Origin: Zygnema cylindricum
Taxonomy: Eukaryota; Streptophyta; Zygnematophyceae; Zygnematales; Zygnemataceae
DNA length: 60,000 nt
NCBI GenBank assembly: GCA_037447655.1
Contig: JBBHKE010001100.1
Span: 126,001-186,000, forward strand
Direction: 5' to 3'
Within the stretch, counting starts at the first letter, position 1. Every line of letters begins with the position of its first letter. A model generated the notes under the pieces. It was not told the DNA's origin and ran no database searches. It saw only the letters and a list, made by a program, of their open reading frames with translations. A program made the translations under genes and the position numbers. Shown one piece after another: positions 44,329 to 55,700 of this stretch.

Positions 44329-44833
44329 TACACCGCGAATTGTAATTAGAGTAAATTACTCTAATTTGGTCACTCAAAATTTCGACTCTATCACATGAAA
44401 TAGAGTAAACGATTCTAATTTTTTCATTATTCTATTTAAGGTAAAGTTTAATTAGCGTTTTTAATTCTAATATAGGTTCAATTTAAATAGTATGCAGTAC
44501 GGATGACCTCCGACCGTGCAAAATTGTACTTTATTAAGTAAAAAAGTACAAATAATGATTTAATACAGGTCGTTATCATGTAACTGCGTTTTAACAAACC
44601 GCGTGGTGCAAACGTCATAGTGACGATAAACTGTACGTTTTGCCAAATTCTGTACGAATACCTTATTTACAGTAGAGGATATTAGCGTGCCAAATTAGAG
44701 TACTTAAATAAATTAGAGTAAAATTCATAGTTGAAAAAGCTCTATCAAGTAAACTAGCGTTTATTACTCTAATTGTTTCTCATAGTTTTTGTACTCTAAT
44801 TTTTTCATTACTCTAATTACGATTCGCGGTGTA
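44329..44833 (+). mobile_element. TA-flanked MITE, family B (505 bp)
   Basis: Starts TACACCGCGAATTGTAATTA and ends ATTACGATTCGCGGTGTA. Rich in TTAGAGTAA/TTACTCTAA repeats. Separated from the next element by CTG only. Confidence 0.9.
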
Positions 44834-45291
44834 CTGTACACCGCCAATCGCTATTAGCGTAGTGTACGCTAATTCCGTCTCGCTTTTTTTTTTTATTCTC
44901 CAATAGCGTAGCTTATTCTATTTTTTTCTGTACGCCATTTAGGGTTATGTTCCAAGTACCTCACAAAACGAAAGTACGTTGTCGTTTAAATAGTGTGGTG
45001 TACGGTACGTGTCAGACCGTACACAATTGTACCTTTTTAAGTGAAAAGGTATATTTAATGAGTTTTAGTAACCGCGGACGCATGAGAATATGCGCTCTGA
45101 AAAGGGGATAAAATCGGGTTGTCAAATATCACGTTCGCACATATTCGTCCAACAACTACGTTTCGACAGTGTGAACATACGATTTGTGTACGATTTGTCA
45201 GATTTTGTACAAATACCTATATTAGTGTAAGCATGTTTGCGACCGACATTTATTTTTTTCAAAGACCCAAATTAGAATTATTAAACAATTA

Positions 45292-46014
45292 GGGTGAAGT
45301 TCCATTAGGACACTGTAATTGTACGACCAACATTACAGAATGCTACAATTTGAACGAAGTTCCATTGCGCAGTCTGTAATCCATGTGTTAGCAAAAGAGT
45401 GGTGCCACGTAGCTACAGATTTGATATTGCAAATCGTCAATAATTATCACACCGACCAAAAATCTTCATTTGCGTACCATGTACGTGCCGACCAAGTCAT
45501 CGTACAACACAACTTTCGTACTCTTTGCAGACGCCTTGTCAGGTACCACCTCATTTTTTTAGGGTTCCTGTTTTTACTCGTGACGAATGAGCGCTACTGG
45601 AAATAGTGTGACAAATGGACGCTTACAAAAATAGCATGACAAAAGTGCGTTACGGGATTTCGTTTGCATTTTCTGTTGATTTTTGAATGCGTATATCGTG
45701 TGCGATTTTTTTTGATTTCCGTTGGTTGAAATCTTGACACGTATACTCATTGTCCAGCGTGTCGCGGCTCAGAATTTTATGTTATTGGTGATGTACCTCG
45801 CGAGGTACATCACCAATTACAGAAACTTTCGAAGTGAATGCCTCGCGAAAAGGCATCCAACGGCCATTGTTAACTCCCAGAATTTTGGAGAGTATTGGCA
45901 AGATTCTTTGTAATATTATTTTTCGGATAAAAACAAAATAAGAGGTACGTCGTAGTACGGAGAGGTCCGAATTTCTGTAAACGACCTCGCTTTTCGTCTA
46001 ATGGAACCTCACCC
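45292..46014. mobile_element. Nested PIF/Harbinger-like MITE (723 bp) with TTA target duplication
   Basis: Ends GGGTGAAGTTCCATTAG and, inverted, GGGTGAGGTTCCATTAG (one mismatch). TTA at 45289-45291 is repeated at 46015-46017, and the homologous uninterrupted copy at about 38106-38123 shows a single TTA at this position, proving the insertion site and the 3-bp duplication. No transposase. Contains a perfect 34-bp palindrome at 45784-45817. Confidence 0.95.
45784..45817. repeat. Perfect 34-bp palindrome
   Basis: Left arm ATTGGTGATGTACCTCG pairs fully with the right arm CGAGGTACATCACCAAT; there is no loop. Confidence 0.98.
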
Positions 46015-46124
46015 TTAGAATGTATGTTTTTTTTCAAAAATTTCAAATTCTTAATTAGCGTAAACCACGGTAATTATTCATATACGCTAAAGAAACTTCT
46101 ACGCTAATAGCGATTGGCGGTGTA

Positions 46125-46943
46125 TAGTACTGTAACGTTTTGTAGTGTCGCATATCGAAGGGGTTTTGCCCATAGTCGATGTGTACTTTTTTTAAGGGTC
46201 TCGATAACCGATATCTCGACACTATAGATCCAGCGACCGCCATTCATCGCATGAATGTCGATGTCGACATCCGGATGTCTAAGATAGGTCCGTACAGTTC
46301 GTGGAATCCTTCCAATCATTAGTCTTCGTACATGTGATATATTCCATGTGGTCCGAAATCTCGTACTTTTTCTACAACTAATATCGCGAATTAAACTTAG
46401 CGATATAACAATATCGTCACGTATCGAGCTCTATTTCATTTGATTTTTAACACTAACTGCTGCATTGGGACACCGAAACCGAAGACTCTCGGTTTTAATG
46501 AAAAAACTCCCTTGGTTTTTTCAATCCCTTAGGACCGTTCAATGCCACTTGTTTAAGTTGTCCTTTGTACTTCATTACTTTTACCGTTTTCATGTGTTCA
46601 TTTTATTTTTTTCACGTTAAAATGGGGACAAACCGATGTTACATCTTAGTTTTTAATACCCCATAGGACTGACTATATACCCTACAGTGATATGGTTTTA
46701 GGATGATCTTTACATTGGCTCAGTTCTGTTGGCAATTGACCTTCCATGACCATTGGCGTTAACTCAAGAAGTAGGCAGCCAATAACTTTGATGGGAATTT
46801 GACGCCGATAATGAGGTAACCAACAAGTACTAGGCCAACAAATAAACAAATCTCTTTCGTTTATAAATCAAAGTACAGGTATCAATTCGGCTATGCTTTT
46901 GTTTTTTTGAAAGACTCGATTACTGCATGGACATCGCTGATTG
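46125..46943. other. Intergenic DNA, no gene seen
   Basis: AT-rich, no supported frame. An imperfect ATCGATGTCGACATCCGGAT-like palindromic patch lies near 46255-46280. Confidence 0.45.
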
Positions 46944-46946
46944 TTA

Positions 46947-47879
46947 GGGGGCGTCCCCATGTAATCGATACTTTGAAGAAGTATTTCGGAGTTTAGTGAG
47001 GATTCTCCGTACTATGAAGAGCGTCCCAATGTGCGAAAATGAAATCGGAACTTTGGAATGTGACGGTTGTAGCCGTGGGTACAACTTGTGACGGTTGAAG
47101 ACGACTACGAAACTTCCGACCATTGGTGACGTCTACAAAAAGAGCGATGATTGTAGAGGTTTAGTTTTTTGTGACATTGTAGATGTTTAGGGTTTTGTGA
47201 CATTGTGACGTCATGCTCACTTGTGACAACATCGACGTCACTGATTCAAGAACTTTTCATCATGGTTTCCCAATTTCGTTTTTTCGACTTTTCTCACTCG
47301 ACTTGCCATAAAAATATACATAAAAATTGTCAAAATAATTATTTTTCAAAGATCTTTCATTTTATACCAATATTGTCGTGTCTCATTCTGAAAAGCGTGA
47401 GATAAAAGCGATAGTGTGAGAGTGAGAGGGGAGAGGCGTTGACGGCGTAAAATTCTGCCAAGGATCCGTGAATGAATGTGGACCCCTGCAAATTTTTTCT
47501 GTACATGCGCGTGACGGGCATGGAGAAAAAAAGCGAGTACTCTCCCTCGTCCTAAAATTCTCCACTTGCGTGGCGCGTGCGTGGATCGTTTGTCATACGT
47601 TGTTTAGGTGAATCTTTAACTAAAATCACCTCGCGAGTTAATTTTTGATAAAGTTTTTTGATGAGCTGGATTCTCTTGCCCGGGTGTCGTAACGAGGAAA
47701 ACGCCAAAATGAGTTCACAAGACGACAAATATGGAGTACATTCAAAGTATCGAATTGACGTACACTGTACTGTGGTAAAAGTGATTTTTTCGTATGGCTA
47801 AAGTTTTTCTCGTTCGGGACTGAATTTTGTGGCAAAACGACAAAAAAAAGTCGATACTTTAATACATGGGGACACCCCT
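46947..47879. mobile_element. PIF/Harbinger-like MITE (933 bp)
   Basis: Ends GGGGGCGTCCCCATGTAATC and, at the right, ACATGGGGACACCCCT, both followed inward by CGATACTTT-like sequence. TTA flanks both sides (46944-46946 and 47880-47882). Shares the GTCCCCATGTA terminal core and subterminal TTGTGACG repeats (47058-47250) with the elements at 4155 and 8854. No transposase. Confidence 0.85.
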
Positions 47880-47882
47880 TTA

Positions 47883-49753
47883 GAACTTCAGGCCAATGGA
47901 CAGAGGCCAACAATTACAACCTGTCATTAATTAGTCATAAGAAACAGCCCAGTGAAAAATTGTCTCCGCTATAAAACTGAAAAGGCTAATCCAACTCAGC
48001 TGAGCCTCTCGGAAAATGTACAGCTGTTTAAAATTACCTAGTTTTTGACAGTCCAGAGAGAGCATCGGACGGTTGATATTGGTCTTACAAACGGCAAAAT
48101 TATTGTACCCAGGAATGCAATCAGCGTGCAAATGTCAAGTTAGTATGCACTAGGAAATTGACCGACAATACATTTGTAAATGTTATTCCGTGACTTCCTA
48201 CTGACACTCAATGGACAGTAGACAGAAAATCTACAATACAGCATAGAATGTAATAGTTACAGAATTCATTTCACTCGGTTATCATGATTTTATCAATCGG
48301 ATGTAGCAGCAAAGCACATTTTCACCAGAGTGGCCCCTGAAACAGCTGGTTGGTTTTGTCCAATTTCCTGAAATCTATGCCAAGAAGTACATAACCGGAG
48401 GGAATCAGGTGCACAAGAGGCTTCAGTGAAAAGTGGGAAATGCTTTCACAGGCATGCACGATCAATGAATGGGACCCCGGATATTTTTTATTTTTTTTCT
48501 CTAATTCTAATTTCATGAATTTTACCGAATGTGAGACCTTTCTCCTGTCAGATATGTACAAAGAACCTTTTTCCCGAGAAAAAGTTCAGACACCAACGAT
48601 CTTAACAAAATTTCCTCGGTGCATGCATGACCTACTGACTGCAACATCATCAAAACTTAGAAGGTTGTTCAATACCTTCAAAATAGACATTAGTACACTA
48701 AAAGCCCGACACTTTAACGCTACTCCGTGAATCCACTATACCATCATCCACAACATACAACTCGTGAATCCTTACAATCGAATACGTTTGTCTTCCAATC
48801 GTCTATCCATACATCAAATGTACCTTCGACTCACTCAATATTGCAAAGCAATGGCAAGAAAAAGAATCAGCGATCACCTATCTGAACGAAACAACCCAAA
48901 CAATTCGAGGTAAATTTTCTGTCTTTACAAGGTCATACTGCAGCATAGGGCAACGTATCAATCCGACTTAATCATCCTCTCCCGTTTCCAACAACTCCAG
49001 AGTCTCATTGGACGGATACCTCTCACAAGAAATTATGATAAAGCTCTAAAATCCTAATTCGCAGCATATAAAACGCATATACACCTGCCCTCTCTTGTCA
49101 AGGCTTTTCCTCATTTTCCCCTCCATCCTCCTGCACACCAATAAAAGAGTCTAAGATCAAGTATAATTTAAGTCTGAAACCTAAAGTTCCAGGTGTTCCA
49201 TTCATTCCAAAGTTCATTCCGATAAAAAAAAAAAAACCAAAAAACGTGCAAACAGTTCTATGTCAAAGCATAATACAATTTCAACGTTCAAGTCGGAACC
49301 ATTTCTGCCAGTTTAACGTTCTCAAATATAGAGCAGTTTCAACTGTTTTTGTCAGTTTTAACTTGAAAGACATCCAGATAAGTACAGAAATATGAGTGCA
49401 TACATGGTTGCACTATTCTTGTAAATCAATTCAGGTCTTTGTGAGATCTTGAGCTTGGCCGACTAAAACCAGCAACCAACATTATGTACTTGGGATGGAA
49501 AAGCTTAAAGTAAGACCGACAATAAAAAAATAGCAGCAAAAAAAAAATAACCGTTGTTCAAAAAGGATGACAGCAATCACATGACTTTCCAGAAAGGGCA
49601 TGCAGACAAAATTACAGCGAGATTCAGACACTTCTGCTGTTTGTCCTATCTGCATGAGTGAGTAACATCCCTCAAACTACAGGTCATACATAAGCATCAC
49701 TACAGGGTGCAAAAATTATGAAAGAAAACAATAGGACTTCACTTTTGGAAACT
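47883..49753. other. 3' flank of RPN10, no separate gene
   Basis: AT-rich; likely includes the RPN10 3' UTR and perhaps a terminal exon. No coding region could be supported. Confidence 0.45.
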
Positions 49754-52700
49754 CTATCTCACCTTTGACTCTTTAGGAGGAGTTGGATTCGCAAGGGATG
49801 CTAATACATCTCGCACGGATGGGTCATCAGGATTGACACCTGGCAACTGCCGATATGTCACAAATATTCACAAATTTTAAGCATATTCAGAAATTTTCCG
49901 GAAAGAAAACAAAGGTGTTGTTGGTTAGACTTGGCAAACACAGACGCTTCAAATCGATCCGATACCGGTATTATTTTTTCATGGTCTGCAATGACAATCA
50001 TCCTTCTTCTCTTGGACATGCTCAGAACTCCCTTGCTCCACATTAATTCTTTATCCCAATGACATCTTCATCTTCTGCTAGTTCGTACTTAAATCCCACA
50101 TGTCTTCTCCTCCCTTAACATAGGAAACACATAGATGCCCCAGCCTCGTTTGAACCGAACCGGGCCACCAGTATGGCCTTTATCCTTTCCACTTCATTAT
50201 CTCTAAACAATCCAGGTCAGTTAGTTGAGTCATTATGAACTATGAACCGATTGATTCCAATCAAAATCTTTAAACAAGATCAGCTGCTCGTCATTTCCAC
50301 AATCCAGTAAAGACCACATGCCATACTGATTCAGGTCAGTCAATACATGGCATGGTTGTATGCCAAACAGCTCACCTGCCTAAAAACAATCCCGTTAAAT
50401 TTTTTGGCCCATAGACAGTTTGTTTTAAAAAACCTACATATGGTTTTGGTTTAAAAAACCACCAAGCGAAAAAATCCAACCGAAGTGAACCACACCGCAA
50501 GTAGACATGTACAAAAGAAGGGGTGGAAGTGTTTACCGAAGCAAGGACAGAAGTCACAAAACTGGCGTCTCCTAACACATTTCCCAAGTCCAGATCTCGA
50601 GATTCGCCCATAGTTGCTTTTTCAGCCTGCTGCATGGACATCTGCAATGCTGCATAAACCAGACACAGGGCCAGATAGTTATCTTCAGAAAAGGAGCTGA
50701 TAAAGTAAGCCTCAATAACTCAACCAGTGATAATACAAAAACACTGTTGTCACGTGGAAGCGAGCTGAGCTTATAAACAAACGAATCCCTGCCAGCAAAA
50801 GGAGGATTACTGCATCTGGTTAACTGCAATTGGTCCTGGTCATCAATTAGTACAGAGACTACCCAAAAGATGGTTTGGAACAAAGACACCAAAATTACTA
50901 AAGCATTTAACTGATCAGAATGAAAAAAAAATTACTCAGATATATTTTCTGAAGGGAAAAAAATGCAGTAGCTTGGCCTCCTGAAATACAGATATTCAGT
51001 CAGAATTGAACACTCAAGTGCCAGAAACAAAACGGCTAACCAGAATTCTAAAAACCTACATAGGGATGCACTGTTACCAGAATAACAACAACTCAACCCA
51101 GAGAATACGAAGGAGATGCAGTTCAAAGCCTAAAATACATCACTGATTCAGCACTCAAGTGCTCATATACTGCATTCTATTTGTTTAGATCCACCAACCA
51201 TCCAGACCAAAAGGCGATACAGCATCATTCCCATGACAACACTTACCTGACCAAACATCCAGCACCTTACAAGGCCCCAATTTAAGGACCACCCTAATGA
51301 TTTCACAAACAAAAGATCTGTGTCCTAAAGACTGAAGCAAACATATTGCATTCAAAAAGTATGACATATGCAGAACAGCGTGGTGCATTGACACAGTTCT
51401 GTCAAACGGATAATTTGTACAGTAGTACATAACAGCATAAACGGTAAAAATAGCAGCAATAGGAAAAATCGAGGAAACCGCCCATGTAACTGTACATAGT
51501 AATCAGTAATAATACCATACTAAAAGACGAATTGACGTCGTGGTACTGCCCTGAATGCAATATCCTCTGTGAGCAATCAGAGTTTGAGACATCATCAACG
51601 TATTCTTTTTGAGTCAATGAACATACAGTTCACTCAAATTTCTCACAACAGTGTAGTAGCTAGGAATTGAGCCATTTCAGAGTCGACTCTGTGACAAGGC
51701 ATGTTTCTGAGGTGAGTCTAGTAGCTAGAAATTTGAGCACTCAGAAACCCACTGAACAAGAATGGCAGTATTGTGCCACCAAAAAAACCTTAACAGAACC
51801 ATACAAAAAAGAACAAATTTTAGTCTTTTATCCGTCAAAAACCTAGTGGGGATAGCCCTAGTCTATGAAAATTCACAAGCACATCAGCGGGCCAAATATG
51901 TCAGTAACGTATTTCAGCATCTTACGTGCATGGACTGCCACATATTCAGCAAAGCAGTGAACAAGCTCTACCAAGAACACACACCTAAAGCAAGCTCGGA
52001 ATCATCTCCAATTGACTCGCCCATGGTCGAATCTCCTACAGCGACAGAATTTCCACCATCGCTTGTGTCTCCCATTGACATGGCTAAAGCTTGCCGGAGC
52101 AGAGCAGTTTCATCTTCCTGCAGTTCTCAACAAAAGCAATCCCCAGATCTTACGATTTTCAGAGCACAGACATGTTACACACTCTCCACCACACAAATGC
52201 GAGGAACAAAAAAATACTCCGGCAGTGTGACTTATTTTACAAATTCAACAAGGTCCTAAGTGAATACACTATTCCACTTGAGCTGTCCCTTTTTTCCAAG
52301 CTTCCCAGAGATGGAAATACATTGCCCTTGAGAGAGTAAGCATATTGTCAATCTTATACATCAAGCTGAAGACATCTCCTCCTAGTTAGCTAATTTCCAG
52401 CAGATAAACCCTCTGATTCACGAACAACTTTCAAAAGAATCACTCCATCCTAAGGTAAACAGCGTCCCAATCTGCAACTGGAAATGAACCAGATATACTC
52501 AGAATGAAATAAGTGAACACGTCAACACACAATCGAGAGAAAATCCATTTGTTCCAAACTAAGACATGCCAAGAATTTCTTTCGTTCATATTGCACACTC
52601 TCAAGGACTCTTCTATTCCAGCAAACATCATGAAATCATAGTGCCGACTACAAAAAAAATGCTCACCATGGGGTCGTCTCCTTTAACCTCTCCACCTGTA

Positions 52701-55700
52701 GTGGCGCCCGGAACAGAATCAGAGGCAGTTTGTCCATGTGCTCCACCTGCTTGTGTCATATCCACCTCTCTTGCAGTTCCAGAGGCATCTGCTTCCCCCA
52801 TAACTGTTTCAGTGGTAGTAGTGTTCTCTCCTTGTCTGCTTGAAGTTCCTGCTGTTTCTTCTGCGGCCCTCTTTGCTGCGGCCTCTTGTCGAGCTCTCTC
52901 CTCCTCCATGGATACTCGCAGGGCGAGGGCAAGTTCAGGATCAAGATTGGGATCCACACCAAAATCGAAGCCTCCGGTGGCCCCTCCGGCTGCTGCGGCC
53001 GCTGCGGCTCCAGCAGCAGCCGCTGCTGCAAATCCGCTCCCCCCTTCACCATCGCCAGTGAAAATAGGGGAACTGCAGAAAAAAGAAACAGTAGCAAAAG
53101 AAAATGAAAACAACTGTTTGAAGGTGTTTGAAAATGTTTGAAGACGTGTTATTGATGTTTGAGGTTACGATGCACTGCAAAATGCAGCAAAAGAAATAGC
53201 AACAAGAAATGAATGATGAAGTTTGAAGATGTGTTATTGAGATGACTCGTTAAAATGGTCATCATACGCAAGTCGGGCAGGCACGTTCTTGCAGGTATAT
53301 AGATTCTGGAGAAATTCTTTACAAGACATACATTACCCAATTTTCACGGTCATAGCCAGAACTTAATCTTTTTATTATGACAACCATCAAAGACTTACAA
53401 GTCCATTTCAAATATGATTCATTCTTCAGGTTCATATGCAAATGATTGAAGGTGATAAACTTGCTCCCAACCACAACTTTCCAAACCTTCATCATGACAA
53501 AAAATATATTACTTAACAAAACAACTTTCCTAATGCTCTATAGCGTCGATTACCTGAAGCATAACCAACTCACCTTAAAAGAACATCTGAAAGAATAGCT
53601 GGACCAGGAGGAACATGCACCAAATGGCTGTTATCGTTGCTGTTGACTGCCCCAAGAAGGGACTCAAGTTTTGCAGACTTGGTCTCATCTTCATCCCCAA
53701 AACTCACAACGTCCAATGCAACGTTGTTTTTTTTCAACTTCTTCCCAATCCGCACAAGCGTATCAGCGTCTGACTGAACAGGACTGAGCCAAACAAACAA
53801 CAAAAATAATGCATTAAGTTCCAACAAACAACTTGAGTGAAAGAGAAACGTGAACTTGAGCCAATATTCAAAAAACATTCTCCTTCACAAAGAACCTTCT
53901 GAAGTGGTTCCAACACTACAATGATAACAGAGAAAAATGAAGCAGAAAGTTCTGGGGCTTTGGCTTTGGAAAGACATCTAATATAAAAGCGCCAACACAA
54001 TGAGCCTCTTTGGACCAAGGAACCCATCACCTTCTGTCCACATTGGCGATACAGACAGACAAATCAAGCACCAATTTAGTTTCCATATGTATAATCCTCG
54101 AATTTCCCAACGTTTAGAAAACCTCTAAAACACTTTCAGAAATTCATTATTACTTCGTAAAGAGTCGTCATAACGATTGATGAAACGTTGGATACAACCC
54201 ACGTACATCAAACACACTTGACCACTCAAAATGACAACATGGGCGTTCAAATTTATGCTAGTGAATAACTACATCATTACCACCACCAGTGAGGATTCCA
54301 ATACAATGCGGAGATATAGCAGTTAAAGTGGTTCGACTGAATTCAGTTCAGTTTGCTTTTAGGGCAGCACAAACCGAAAAGGTGAAATCGTCGAGCAAAA
54401 AAAAGAAACAGTCTAAATTGGATTGTTCAAACTAGAGTTCCACATCAATCATAATGCATAACCGGTAATCAGTAATAACAATAACAGTACATGTCTATCG
54501 GCTCAAAGGTCTGATATATTAGATATGTACAGATTAGCACAAAAGTACTGATTTTTTGTAACAAGAGGCTGGCGATGGATGACTATTTAGGTCTCTGTTC
54601 ATGAATCACGTGCACAAATTTTACCAGTCAGTCAATTTGTCCTTTCTGCCCGTCCCCAGTTTTGCCGTTTTTGGGGGCCCCTAACCTGTGCTTTCTGTCA
54701 CTTGTTTGTACTGTATCATTTTTTTTTTTTGTATTTACTTATTGCTTTCTTTACCGAAATTTACAGATGATGAATTTTGACATCTATGACGAACCGGTTA
54801 TCGAATATCCAAAAAACGTGATCAATAAGGAACTCTAGTTTAAAACCAAAATAAAAACCATGAACCTTTGGAACACAAGCCATGGTCTGCAGGTAGAATT
54901 ATAGCCATGCCTTTGATTTTCATTCTTCCTATTCAATAACATGGTTAAAACGACTTCTGCTATTCAATGCTTCAGTCAATTTGATACAATATGATGACTA
55001 CATTTCCTGCTGACAGTGACAAAAAGCTGCACTTCTGCCCTTCCCCAACAGAAACAAGTTATCTCAAAATTGATCAAAGCATAAAGTCAAAAGTACCCAG
55101 TTTTGTAATTCTATTGAATTTTGCCCAAACAGGAGGAGCTGCCACACTCTGGTAAATATATCTCTTAACAAACAAAGTGCAAACCCCATGACTAAAAGAG
55201 AGATTCAAATCAGTGTGCTTAACCAGAAAAATGGGAGGAATTCAAACCAGACCAGGAAGATGCCCAAAAAAAAAAAAAACTCAATAACCCACCTCGTCTA
55301 GTGCATATTTTCCTAATTATAACTGGTGTTGGAAGGACCTGGAATCTGGATAAAAAAATACCATGAGGCGTGGCCCCTGACATAAAAAACACCTTCCCAG
55401 ACTGATATTGTGGATAAACGAGGTCAACATGAAAGCTGGAAAAAATATAGCAAGAGGCATCACTGCAGTGTACACATGCAGCCAAGAACCACAGAAATCC
55501 CAACCTCCTCCTCCGCATCAAGCGGCTATAAATATCCTGGCGTTTGTCTAGACACCCCTTTCTATGAGGTTAAAAGTACAAATCTTGACATCCTTATACT
55601 AACACTAATATCCCTGTTTTTGTTGCACAATTTTATTCCACATGGATGCTTAGCCCAAACAAATGTCCTTCATGGAGTTCAAAAAATTGCTTTGAGATTC

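Larger units (their letters stand above)
44837..46124 (+). mobile_element. TA-flanked MITE, family C, split by a Harbinger-like insertion
   Basis: Starts TACACCGCCAATCGCTATTA and ends AATAGCGATTGGCGGTGTA. Without the nested element (723 bp plus one TTA) it is about 562 bp, almost identical to the intact 565-bp copy at 37658-38222. Confidence 0.93.

Noticed and set aside
51762-52259. 165-residue frame on the + strand
   Set aside because: It overlaps RPN10 exon 7 in antisense and has no family similarity.
52566-53141. 191-residue frame on the + strand rich in Ala, Pro, Ser
   Set aside because: It is the antisense shadow of RPN10 exon 6, whose Ala-rich linker and UIM are clear on the - strand.
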